Both the position numbers and the translations under genes were made by a program. From Alphaproteobacteria bacterium (GTDB taxonomy: Bacteria; Pseudomonadota; Alphaproteobacteria; Reyranellales; Reyranellaceae), in the NCBI GenBank assembly GCA_016870115.1, contig VGCH01000001.1:124001-188000 (forward strand): DNA of 64,000 nt. Reading direction: 5' to 3'. The first letter of the stretch is position 1, and each line of letters opens with the position of its first letter. This document shows positions 56,484-64,000 of this stretch, one piece after another. Under the pieces are notes generated by a model. The model searched no databases. It was not told the origin of the DNA and worked only from the letters and a program-made list of their open reading frames with translations.

Positions 56484-59400
56484 TCAGGACTTTCCGCCGA
56501 GCTTAAGCTCGAGCAGCTTGGCAAAGGGCGAGTCGGCGGTGTCGCCCTTCTTCTCGGTGCTGGCGTAGAGGCGCAGCGCCGGACCGCCGGTGTCGCGACG
56601 CTGCCCGCGCGGCCGATCATCACGCGGACGATCCTCGCGCTTGCGATCGCCGAACGGCCGATCCTCGCGACGCCTTTCGTCGCGCGGCTTGTCGCGGTCC
56701 GGACGATCGCCGCGCGGCGCCTCGGTGCGCGGCGCGCCGGCGAAGAACTGCCGTTGGTCGGGACGCTTCGGCGCCCGCTCGCGCGCCTGACGCCGCTCGC
56801 GCTCACGTTCGCGCTGGGCGGCGCGCTGTTCCTCGCGCTCGCGGACATAGCGCGGCTTGACCGCGAACACATGCACCGCACCCTCGCCCTCCGGCGGGAA
56901 CACGCGATAGCCGAGGCCGCGCAACACTTCGGCCATCTCGGGCTCGGCGCAACCGACCAGCGACAGCATCTGCGGCGTCGCGTGGAACTGGCCCGGCTGC
57001 AACGGTCTCGGACCGCGCGGGGCCGCGGTTTCCGGCTTCGGATCGCTTGCCGGGGTCGGGGCATCGACCGCCGGCTCTACGGCCGCTGCCTCGATCGGAG
57101 CGACTGGCTCGACGACCGGCGCGGGGGCCTCAGGCGCTGCGACGGGTTCGACCGCGGGCTCCGCCGGGGGAGCCTCCAGCTCACCGAGCGCCGCCGCCGC
57201 GATCATCCATTCGCTGATCTCACCCGCAGCCGCCGGCGCCGCAGCGGGCGGCGCGCCGGCGGACGGCGCGACTTCGGCCGGCCGGGCGGATTCGCGGGCG
57301 CGCTGCGCGGCCTCGCGACTGGAGCGCACCGCCTGTCGGGCCATCGCGCCCAAGCGCTCGACGATATCGGCGCGGATCGCGTGTCCACCGAGCGGCAGAT
57401 AGCCCAGCATGGCGTAGAACCCGCGATCGGCGCCTTTCGGCAAATCCATCGAGGTGCGGCCCTCGGCGGGCAAAGGCGGGATCGCCTCGCGTTCCTTGGA
57501 CACCATCCAGAGGCCGGCGCGCAGACGGATCGGCACCGGCTTCAGCATCGACGGGAAATAGAGGGAGTAGACGCCGGCGCGCACGCCAAGCTTGGCCAGC
57601 GCCTTGCGATCCTCGTCCGAGAGCTGCTGCATCTGCGGCTCGATCCCGGCGCGCTGCAGCACGCCCAGCCCCTCGCAGAGCTGGAAAACGATCCCGCGCG
57701 CGCCCGCCGGCAACTCCGCCGTCGCGCGTGCATCCATCAATTCGGAGAGACCCAGCCGTATGCGCGTCTCGACCCAGGCGGCGGCGCGCTTGCGCACCTC
57801 CTCGCGGGCCGGACCGTCAAGCAGGTCCGACGGCAGCGCCTCGACCTTGGGGGCCAGCATGTCGCCGCTCGCCAGAAGCCGCGCGACCGGCCCACCGCCC
57901 CAGCAAACGCGCAGCTGACCGTCGAAAACCAGCTCGCCATCGGGGCAGGCCGCGAAGGCCTGCAGGCGCGCGGGCAGGTCCTGACGCAGGGCGCGCAACG
58001 CCGCCGCCAGAACCGCCTTGCGGTCGGCCTGGCCGTCGGTCTCGTCCGGCACGAAGCGGAACCCTTCGATGCGGCCGAGGTGCTCGCCCTCGACGGTAAC
58101 TTCACCGGCGGCGGCCACAGAAGTGGTCATTTCCCCCTCATCGCGCAGTCTTTTTACCAGTATTGCCGCGCGCCGATCCACAAACCTTTGGGTGAGGCGC
58201 TGGTGCAACACATCGGACAGCCGGTCCTCCAGCGCCCGCGCCCGCTCCTGCCAGTGGAGCGGCCGTGCCATCCAGTCGGCGCGGTTGGAGATATAGGTCC
58301 AGGTCCGCACATGGGCGATGCGCGCCATCAGCGTGTCGATATCGCCGTCGTAGCGTTCCAGCCGCTTGATCTGGACGTCGATCCAGTCCTCCGGCAGGCG
58401 CTCGCCGCCCTGGGTCAGGTGCTCGAATATCTGCCCCAGGAGCCTGGTGTGCTCCTCGGTCATGGTCTTGCGGAAGTCGGGGATCTGGCAGATTTCCCAG
58501 AGCAGGCGGACGCGCTGGGTCCCGCGCAGGCGCGGCAGGAAATCGCCACGCTGGGCCAGCGCCTGCAGCGCGAGCTGGTCGTCCTGCTCCCTCACCCGCA
58601 GGAGGGCCGGATGCGGCGGCGGGCGATTGAGCGCCGCCAGCAGCGTCTCGACCGACCGGAAGTCGAGATCGGCGTTGCGCCACTCAAGCTCGCGCAGCGG
58701 GTCGAAGCGGTGCTGTTCGATCGCCTCGACGATCTCCGGTTCCAGACCGCCCACGTCAACGGTCGTGCCGAAAGTGCCATCGTTCAGATGGCGGCCGGCG
58801 CGGCCGGCGATCTGCGCTAGCTCGACGGCGCGCAGCGGCCGCACGCTGCGACCGTCGAACTTGCGCAAGCTCGCGAACCAGACATGGTTCACGTCCATGT
58901 TCAGGCCCATGCCGATGGCGTCGGTCGCCACCAGATAGTCGACCTCGCCGGACTGGAAGAGCTCGACCTGCGCATTGCGGGTGCGCGGCGACAGCGCGCC
59001 CATGACGATGGCGGTGCCGCCGCGATGGCGCCGAATCAGCTCGGCGATCTCGTAGATCTCGCCAATGGAGAAGCCGACCACCGCCGAGCGCGGCGGCAGT
59101 CGCGTCGCCTTCTTTGGCCCGGCATAGGTCAGCGTCGAGAAGCGCGGACGCGCGACGACTTCGCAGTCGGGCAGCAGGCGCGCGAGCAGCGGGCGGATCG
59201 TGTCAGCGCCCAACAGCATGGTCTCGTTGAGGCCGCGCGCGTGCAGCAGGCGATCGGTGAAGAAATGCCCGCGCTCTGGGTCGGCCGCCATCTGCACTTC
59301 GTCGATGGCGATGAAAGACACCGGCCGGTCGACCGGCATCGACTCAACGGTGCAAGAGAAGTAGCGGGCGCCCGGCGGCACGATCCGCTCCTCGCCGGTG

Positions 59401-59591
59401 ACCAACGCCACCTGGCGCGGTCCCTTGAGTCGGACCATGCGATCGTAGTTCTCGCGCGCAAGCAGGCGCAGCGGAAAGCCGATCATGCCCGACTCGTGGC
59501 CGAGCAGCCGTTCGATCGCGAGATGCGTCTTGCCGGTGTTGGTCGGGCCGAGGATCGCGGTCAGGCGGCCGGAGCCGGGGGCCGAAGGCAT
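56484..59591 (-). CDS. SUV3-like RNA helicase with long disordered charged tail
   Basis: A 1035-residue superfamily 2 helicase related to the mitochondrial degradosome helicase SUV3. Motif [14 protein letters not shown], motif [20 protein letters not shown], motif V/VI region [15 protein letters not shown] and [14 protein letters not shown] are clear in residues 1-310, followed by helical and SUV3-type C-terminal domains to about 700. Residues 740-860 are Ala/Pro/Glu-rich, and residues 905-1015 are dominated by Arg, Asp and Glu ([20 protein letters not shown]), likely an RNA- or protein-binding disordered tail. First gene of the helicase - S4 - fdxA - carD series, divergent from the glycosyltransferase gene. 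Confidence 0.9.
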   Translation of the reverse strand: MPSAPGSGRLTAILGPTNTGKTHLAIERLLGHESGMIGFPLRLLARENYDRMVRLKGPRQVALVTGEERIVPPGARYFSCTVESMPVDRPVSFIAIDEVQMAADPERGHFFTDRLLHARGLNETMLLGADTIRPLLARLLPDCEVVARPRFSTLTYAGPKKATRLPPRSAVVGFSIGEIYEIAELIRRHRGGTAIVMGALSPRTRNAQVELFQSGEVDYLVATDAIGMGLNMDVNHVWFASLRKFDGRSVRPLRAVELAQIAGRAGRHLNDGTFGTTVDVGGLEPEIVEAIEQHRFDPLRELEWRNADLDFRSVETLLAALNRPPPHPALLRVREQDDQLALQALAQRGDFLPRLRGTQRVRLLWEICQIPDFRKTMTEEHTRLLGQIFEHLTQGGERLPEDWIDVQIKRLERYDGDIDTLMARIAHVRTWTYISNRADWMARPLHWQERARALEDRLSDVLHQRLTQRFVDRRAAILVKRLRDEGEMTTSVAAAGEVTVEGEHLGRIEGFRFVPDETDGQADRKAVLAAALRALRQDLPARLQAFAACPDGELVFDGQLRVCWGGGPVARLLASGDMLAPKVEALPSDLLDGPAREEVRKRAAAWVETRIRLGLSELMDARATAELPAGARGIVFQLCEGLGVLQRAGIEPQMQQLSDEDRKALAKLGVRAGVYSLYFPSMLKPVPIRLRAGLWMVSKEREAIPPLPAEGRTSMDLPKGADRGFYAMLGYLPLGGHAIRADIVERLGAMARQAVRSSREAAQRARESARPAEVAPSAGAPPAAAPAAAGEISEWMIAAAALGELEAPPAEPAVEPVAAPEAPAPVVEPVAPIEAAAVEPAVDAPTPASDPKPETAAPRGPRPLQPGQFHATPQMLSLVGCAEPEMAEVLRGLGYRVFPPEGEGAVHVFAVKPRYVREREEQRAAQRERERERRQARERAPKRPDQRQFFAGAPRTEAPRGDRPDRDKPRDERRREDRPFGDRKREDRPRDDRPRGQRRDTGGPALRLYASTEKKGDTADSPFAKLLELKLGGKS

Positions 59592-59701
59592 GGCGGACCA
59601 TCGCCCGCGCCCGCCATACGCGCAAGGCGGGCGCCGGGGAAAGCCCTTGCCGCGCCGGCGCGGTCGCGGCGAAGATGCGCGCCCCTCTCCGGAAAGGCCG
59701 C

Positions 59702-61411
59702 ATGGCGCGCGAACCCAGAAGCGCGGCGATCCTCTACAGCGTCGCGGACTACGATCCTAACCAGCGCATGATGGGACGCCAGGTGGCGTCCGAGGCGCTG
59801 CTGAAGGCGATCGCCCAACACGACCCCTCGCCCGAGATCGGCGTCTACACGGCGCGCGGCGAAGACGTGAAGACCTTCCAGCAGGTGCAGGAACGCATGG
59901 GCGCACCGCGCGGTCGCGGCTATCGTTGGCTGCGGCCCGGCGACCTCGGCGCATTGCAGCGGGCGGGATCCCTCTATCGGCCCGATCCGGTCTTGCAAGA
60001 CGAGGCGTGGGCGCGGCAATCGGGCAACACGCGGGCCTACTCGCTTTGCGGAGTCACTCACACGCTGTCGTCGACCGGCGCGCAACGGGCGATGGCGCAG
60101 TATCTGGTGGCGCCCTACGAGGAGTGGGACGCCGTCATCTGCACCAGCCGCGCGGTGCGTGGCGCGATCGATCATCTGGTGGGCGAGTTCGGCACCTATC
60201 TGGCCGAGCGACTCGGCGCGCCGCAACGGCCGCGACCGCTGCTGCAGCTGCCGGTGATCCCGCTCGGCGTCCATGCCGACGAGTTCGACACGACGACCGC
60301 GGCGATGAAGCGCGCGCGCGTACGTTGGCGCCAGAAGCTCGGCATCGCCGAGAGCGACACCGTCGCGTTGTTCGTCGGTCGCCTCAGCTATCACGCCAAG
60401 GCCAATCCCTATCCGATGTACTGGGCGCTCGAGGAAGCGGCCCGCCGTACCGGCAAGAAGATTCACCTCGTGCAGGTCGGCTGGTTCGCCAACGCCCATA
60501 TCGAGCGCGCCTTCAAGGATCCCGCGCGCCAGCTGTGCCCCTCGATCCGATGCCACTTTCTCGACGGGCGCGAAGCGGCGGTGCGGGCCGACATCTGGGC
60601 GGTGGGCGATTTCTTCACCTCGCTGGTCGACAACATCCAGGAGACGTTCGGGCTCTCGCCGGTGGAGGCCATGGCAGCAGGCTTGCCGGTGGTGGCGACC
60701 GACTGGGACGGTTATCGCGAGACGGCACGCGATGGAGTCGATGGTATGCTGGTGCGGACGCTCCTGAGCCCACCCGGTCTCGGCGAGCCCCTGGCGACGC
60801 GCCACAACACCGGCGTCGACAGCTACGACAACTACCTCTCGGTCGCGGCGCTGAATGTCGCGGTCGACATCAAGCAGGCTGCCGATGCCTATACCGCGCT
60901 GGTGTCCGATCCCGCCAAGCGCGCGGCGATGGGGGAGGCCGGCCGCACGCGCGCCCGCGACACGTTCGAGTGGAAGCGCATCTACGGACAGTATCGCGAG
61001 CTGTGGGGCGAACTCGCCGAGCGGCGCGAACAGGGCGTGCAGCGATCCGTGCGAAAGCAGGGGTCGTCGGCAAACCCCCTGAACCCCGATCCGTTCCGTC
61101 TCTTCCAGCACTACCCCTCGGGCAGCTTCGGCGCGCGCAGCAAGGTGAGACTGGTCGCCGGCTTCGACGCGGCGGCGTGGAAGACGTTGCTTGAGGTGCC
61201 CCTGCTCGTCGCACGCAGTCCGGTTCAGGCGACGACCGAAGACGCGCTGACGTTGCGCGCGCTTCTGCCCGCCGACGGTGCAACGGTCGAGGTCGGCGCG
61301 CTGTTGCAGCAAGTGCCGGCGCCACGCCGCGACGTGTTCGGCCGCGCTCTGACGTGGCTCCTCAAGGCCGGACTGATCGAGATCGAGGATCGAGTCCCGC
61401 CTCGGGTCTAG
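59702..61411 (+). CDS. GT-B glycosyltransferase with C-terminal extension
   Basis: A 569-residue protein. The catalytic part is a GT4-type fold: donor-domain LFVGRLSYHAKANP, E-x7-E motif in ETFGLSPVEAMAAGLPVV and DGYRETARDGVDG. The first half has an acceptor domain with EEWDAVICTSRAVRGAI. Residues after about 440 extend beyond normal GT4 length; the last 90 residues (LRALLPADGATVEVGALLQ, ALTWLLKAGLIEIED) look like a winged-helix-type module. Acceptor unknown. ATG at 59702 chosen. No other cell-surface polysaccharide genes are nearby. Confidence 0.82.
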   Translation: MAREPRSAAILYSVADYDPNQRMMGRQVASEALLKAIAQHDPSPEIGVYTARGEDVKTFQQVQERMGAPRGRGYRWLRPGDLGALQRAGSLYRPDPVLQDEAWARQSGNTRAYSLCGVTHTLSSTGAQRAMAQYLVAPYEEWDAVICTSRAVRGAIDHLVGEFGTYLAERLGAPQRPRPLLQLPVIPLGVHADEFDTTTAAMKRARVRWRQKLGIAESDTVALFVGRLSYHAKANPYPMYWALEEAARRTGKKIHLVQVGWFANAHIERAFKDPARQLCPSIRCHFLDGREAAVRADIWAVGDFFTSLVDNIQETFGLSPVEAMAAGLPVVATDWDGYRETARDGVDGMLVRTLLSPPGLGEPLATRHNTGVDSYDNYLSVAALNVAVDIKQAADAYTALVSDPAKRAAMGEAGRTRARDTFEWKRIYGQYRELWGELAERREQGVQRSVRKQGSSANPLNPDPFRLFQHYPSGSFGARSKVRLVAGFDAAAWKTLLEVPLLVARSPVQATTEDALTLRALLPADGATVEVGALLQQVPAPRRDVFGRALTWLLKAGLIEIEDRVPPRV

Positions 61412-61425
61412 CGGCGTTCAGGGTG

Positions 61426-61459
61426 TTTTCGATCCGACTGACTCCCGCCAGATCGGAAA
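61426..61459. terminator. Palindromic element at convergent junction
   Basis: TTTTCGATC (61426-61434) pairs with GATCGGAAA (61451-61459) over nine positions including one G-U, and GACTCTAG follows. It is located between the convergent glycosyltransferase and DUF1223 genes. U-rich flanks on each strand suit a bidirectional intrinsic terminator. Same family as 12873, 26064 and 49711. Confidence 0.55.
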
Positions 61460-61463
61460 GACT

Positions 61464-62234
61464 CTAGGCGCGTTCGAGTTTGTTGGCCCCGAGGACGGGG
61501 CCGAAATCCGCCTCCTGGACCAGCACCGCGACGCCCTGACCGGCCTCGAGTCGCGGAAGGGGCAACCGGACACGATGGGACGTGCCGTCCCAGGATCCCA
61601 GCGAGCGGAAGCTGCGCACGACGTTGGCGTGAACCAGCGTGCGACCGCCATTCTCGCCGCGCTGGACGCGGGTCTCGCGCCGACGATCATAGAGCGCCAT
61701 CGCGATCTCGGCCGGTGCACCCGCGAGATCGAGCGCATCCAACGCGACCGAGACGCCGCCGTCCTTGTCGAGCGTGATCTGAGGCGTCGCGCGACGCTGC
61801 GCGCGGGCGGCGCTCGTCGCGAGCAGGCTCTGGATCGGCTCGGCTGTCTGACCCGGATTGTGGCCCAGGCCCTCAACGACCATCTCGGGCGTGTAGACCG
61901 AGCGCTGGCGCAGGCGCCGCGCATAGCCGCGCTGGCGTTCGGTGGAGGCGCGGTCCGCGAACGGATCCTTCCAGCCGATATGGTCCCAATAGTCGACGTG
62001 GTACGACAGGGCGACCAGGTTGGGCTGGGCGGAGATGGTCGCGAGGTGGGCGTCCGACGGCGGGCAGGAGCTGCATCCCTGCGAGGTGAAGAGCTCGATC
62101 GTCCAGGGGCCGCCCGGGGGGATCACCGCGACGGGCTCAGCCTCGGCCGAACCGGCCCGCCACAAGCTGTAGGCTGCCAGGGCCGCTGAACCCCCCAAGA
62201 GGGAGCGGCGGACCAAGGTCGGGGGCAGTTTCAT
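61464..62234 (-). CDS. DUF1223 thioredoxin-like exported protein
   Basis: A 256-residue protein. N-terminal VRRSLLGGSAALAAYSLWRAGSAEAE is a Tat/Sec-like signal. The mature part has a thioredoxin-like start ELFTSQGCSSCPPSDAHL with a CSSC motif, then HVDYWDHIGWKDPFA and YTPEMVVEG, the DUF1223 signature. Function unknown; probably periplasmic thiol chemistry. ATG at 62234 preferred. Divergent from the zinc-transport operon with 105 bp between. Confidence 0.88.
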   Translation of the reverse strand: MKLPPTLVRRSLLGGSAALAAYSLWRAGSAEAEPVAVIPPGGPWTIELFTSQGCSSCPPSDAHLATISAQPNLVALSYHVDYWDHIGWKDPFADRASTERQRGYARRLRQRSVYTPEMVVEGLGHNPGQTAEPIQSLLATSAARAQRRATPQITLDKDGGVSVALDALDLAGAPAEIAMALYDRRRETRVQRGENGGRTLVHANVVRSFRSLGSWDGTSHRVRLPLPRLEAGQGVAVLVQEADFGPVLGANKLERA

Positions 62235-62299
62235 GGCGCCATCCTCTCGCATCGGCGCCGCCATCGCCAATCAAGTCGAATCACCGTCGCGTCAGCGGA

Positions 62300-62330
62300 T
62301 TGGACAGGGGCATTGGCAATATTATAACGA
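62300..62330 (+). promoter_or_regulatory. Promoter with Zur-like operator for the zinc-transport operon
   Basis: TTGGAC (62300-62305) and TATAAC (62323-62328) are separated by exactly 17 bp, a near-ideal housekeeping promoter. Overlapping the -10 is GCAATATTATAACGA (62316-62330), which differs little from the GTAATATTATAAC-like dyad expected for the zinc repressor Zur. Transcription would begin about 62335, a few bases before the first ATG. Zur control is inferred. Confidence 0.6.
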
Positions 62331-62339
62331 ACGTCACCA

Positions 62340-62456
62340 ATGCCTGCCTCCGTCTCCTTCGGCACCGTCCTTTTGGCCCTCAGCGCGCCGCGACGGGTGG
62401 CCGGCGCGCTCGCCGTTTCGGCAGCGCTGTGGCTCGCCGTGTGGTGGGCGCTGTGA
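62340..62456 (+). CDS. 38-residue single-helix membrane protein leading the zinc operon
   Basis: A 38-residue ORF (MPASVSFGTVLLALSAPRRV start, then GALAVSAALWLAVWWAL) with one strong membrane helix at about residues 21-38 and a short amphipathic or hydrophobic start. Its ATG lies 9-12 bases after the -10 box with no room for a Shine-Dalgarno site, so translation may be nearly leaderless. Its stop overlaps the GTG of the ATPase gene (GTGA). The tight fit and absence of stop codons argue for a real coupled gene, but I know no family for it. Confidence 0.55.
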   Translation: MPASVSFGTVLLALSAPRRVAGALAVSAALWLAVWWAL

Positions 62457-63214
62457 GCGCTCCCGCCCTGCGATTGACCGACGTGACGGTGAGCTACGAC
62501 CGCCACCCGGCAGTGCACCATGTCTCGGCCGAGATCCCCGCCGCTGAATTGACGGCCGTGGTCGGCCCCAACGGTGCGGGCAAGAGCACCCTCCTGAAAG
62601 CAATGCTGGGGCTGGTGCCGCACCGCGAGGGCCGGATCGAGTGCCGGGCGCGGCGGGTCGCCTATCTGCCTCAGCAAGCCGAGATCGATCGCAGCTTTCC
62701 GATCAGCGTCTTTGACACCGTGCTGCTCGGCCGTTGGTCGCGCTTCGGCGGCTTCGCGCCGGCGGTGAAGGGCGACATGCACGACGCGGCGCATGCGATC
62801 GAGGCGGTCGGACTCGCGGGCTTCGAACAGCGTCCGATCGACACGCTGTCGGTTGGCCAGTTCCAGCGCGTCCTGTTCGCCCGCGTGCTGATCCAGGACG
62901 CGGATCTGGTGTTGCTGGACGAACCGTTCGCGGCGGTCGATTCCGGGACGGTCGCAGACCTGATGGACGTAGTGAAGCGCTGGCGGACGGAGAACCGCAC
63001 GGTCGTCGCGGTCCTGCACGACCTCGACCAAGTGCGACGAGAGTTTCCGCATGCGCTCCTGATGGCGCGCCAGCTGATCGACAGCGGACACACCGAGCGC
63101 GTCTTGTCGGCGCGCAATCTCCTGCGCGCGCGCGCCATGGCCGAGGCGTGGGACGAACGCGCCGGCGCCTGCGAGACCGAGACCGGAGAGCCGGCGCACC
63201 GTCACGCGCACTGA
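62453..63214 (+). CDS. Zinc/manganese-type ABC transporter ATPase (ZnuC-like)
   Basis: A 253-residue ABC ATPase of the metal-uptake (ZnuC/MntB/SitB) group. Walker A GPNGAGKST, Q-loop LPQQAEID, signature LSVGQFQRVLFAR (Val replaces Gly), Walker B LVLLDEPFAAVD and H-loop VLHDLDQVRR are present. A His-rich C-terminus (HRHAH) may sense metal. GTG start overlaps the 38-residue ORF. The metal is not certain; zinc is favoured because of the Zur-like box. Confidence 0.88.
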   Translation: MSAPALRLTDVTVSYDRHPAVHHVSAEIPAAELTAVVGPNGAGKSTLLKAMLGLVPHREGRIECRARRVAYLPQQAEIDRSFPISVFDTVLLGRWSRFGGFAPAVKGDMHDAAHAIEAVGLAGFEQRPIDTLSVGQFQRVLFARVLIQDADLVLLDEPFAAVDSGTVADLMDVVKRWRTENRTVVAVLHDLDQVRREFPHALLMARQLIDSGHTERVLSARNLLRARAMAEAWDERAGACETETGEPAHRHAH

Positions 63215-63225
63215 CGGCCGGGTCC

Positions 63226-64000
63226 ATGCTCTACGACATCGTGATCGAGCCGTTCGTCGAGTTCGGCTTCATGCGCCGCGCGCTCGTCGCCTGCGTTGCG
63301 ATGGCGATGAGCGGCGCCGCGATCGGCGTATTCCTGATCCTGCGGCGCATGAGTCTGATGGGCGATGCCCTCGCTCACGCGCTGCTGCCTGGCGCGGCAC
63401 TGGGCTTCCTGCTGGGCGGGTTGTCGATGCCGGCGATGGGGCTGGGCGGCTTCATCGCCGGCATCCTGACCGCGCTTGCCGCGGGCGCCATCGCCCGGTT
63501 CAGCGAGCTGCGCGAGGATGCGAGTTTCGCGGCGGCCTATCTGACGGCACTGGCTCTCGGGGTGCTGATCGTCTCCCTGCGCGGCTCCAGCGTCGATCTG
63601 ATGCATATCCTGTTCGGCGCGATCCTGGCGGTCGATGATCTGTCGCTGTTCCTGGTCGCCACCACGACCACAGTCACGCTGACCGGACTCGCCGCGATCT
63701 ACCGGCCGCTGGTGGTGGAGTGCTTCAATCCCGGGTTCCTCGCCGCCATGGGCGTGCGCGGTTCGGTCTACCACTATCTGTTCCTCGCGCTCGCGGTGCT
63801 GAACCTGGTGGCGGCCTTTCAGGCGCTGGGCACGCTGATGGCGCTCGGTCTCATGCTGCTGCCGGCGGTGGCCGCCTCATTCTGGAGCCGGGAGGTCTGG
63901 TCGATGGTGGCGATCGCGGCACCGATGGGTCTGGTCTCGGGCTTCGCGGGTCTCTTGTTGTCGTTCCATGCCGACCTGCCATCGGGGCCGACCATCGTGC
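63226..64000 (+). CDS. Zinc/manganese-type ABC permease (ZnuB-like, 3' truncated by window edge)
   Basis: 258 codons are present, and the frame is open at the right edge. It is a membrane permease with about eight helices: MSGAAIGVFLILRRMSLMGD, LAHALLPGAALGFLL (typical His-containing loop of ABC-3 family permeases), MHILFGAILAVDD, and a late ALGTLMALGLMLLPAVAASFW segment. It starts 11 bp after the ATPase gene. The metal-binding protein gene (znuA-type) is not visible and may follow or lie elsewhere. Confidence 0.9.
   Translation, partial: MLYDIVIEPFVEFGFMRRALVACVAMAMSGAAIGVFLILRRMSLMGDALAHALLPGAALGFLLGGLSMPAMGLGGFIAGILTALAAGAIARFSELREDASFAAAYLTALALGVLIVSLRGSSVDLMHILFGAILAVDDLSLFLVATTTTVTLTGLAAIYRPLVVECFNPGFLAAMGVRGSVYHYLFLALAVLNLVAAFQALGTLMALGLMLLPAVAASFWSREVWSMVAIAAPMGLVSGFAGLLLSFHADLPSGPTIV

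Noticed and set aside
56445-58820. Long plus-strand open frame opposite the SUV3-like helicase
   Set aside because: Its translation is Arg/Ala/Gly/His-rich with no family pattern; it is the mirror of a high-GC coding sequence.

Overview
This is a 64 kb piece of a high-GC chromosome with dense, mostly unidirectional gene blocks. The gene families point to a heterotrophic alphaproteobacterium, perhaps of the Rhodospirillales/Reyranella or Hyphomicrobiales type. Markers are the SUV3-like helicase - S4 protein - FdxA - CarD order, dnaK-dnaJ with a nearby grpE, a liv-type ABC cluster with acyl-CoA ligases, intracellular PHA depolymerase, and DUF1223, DUF2244, DUF2141 and ABA4-like proteins. Many starts are GTG, and ATGA, GTGA or TGATG overlaps are frequent. 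I see no rRNA, tRNA, CRISPR, insertion sequence or prophage. The window is essentially core chromosome with a few unusual loci.

Layout. 1-5.5 kb: end of a 2Fe-2S oxidoreductase, FAH-family and CHMI-family enzymes suggesting catabolism of an aromatic acid, an R2-like diiron protein, an OmpR-type regulator, a kynurenine-formamidase-like hydrolase and ribA. 5.5-11 kb: a minus-strand block with a signal-peptide-bearing isoaspartate methyltransferase homologue, a 14-helix membrane protein with an embedded spermidine-synthase-like domain, an exported hydrolase and a threonine dehydratase. 11-21 kb: a liv-type uptake system with two AMP-forming ligases. 21-26 kb: a CopB-like porin, a hydrolase, aconitase and a DinB protein. 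26.1-26.9 kb: an acyl carrier protein next to a chimeric gene that looks like the scar of a deletion. 27-34 kb: a VOC-hydrolase fusion, nitroreductase, acetyl-CoA synthetase, amidase, and a coupled DUF2141/membrane/ABA4 trio. 34-45 kb: flavin reductase, HD hydrolase, SCO1, PHA depolymerase, RecQ, SDR, metallo-hydrolase, NHL protein, MFS transporter and Nth. 45-50.4 kb: dnaJ, dnaK and grpE (chaperones). 50.5-54 kb: a dioxygenase, prolyl aminopeptidase and M48 lipoprotein. 54-61.4 kb: a pseudo-phosphatase, carD, fdxA, S4 protein, SUV3-like helicase and a glycosyltransferase. 61.4-64 kb: a DUF1223 protein and a zinc-type ABC uptake operon that starts with a 38-residue ORF under a Zur-like promoter and runs off the right edge.

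Loci most worth a second look: the carrier protein and dehydrogenase/hydrolase chimera at 26.1-26.9 kb, the possible extracytoplasmic SAM-dependent operon at 7.4-11 kb, the degenerate phosphoesterase beside carD, the tiny ORF leading the zinc operon, and a family of related palindromes at convergent gene junctions. No stretch longer than 300 bases lacks a gene; the longest gap (55518-55816) is described.
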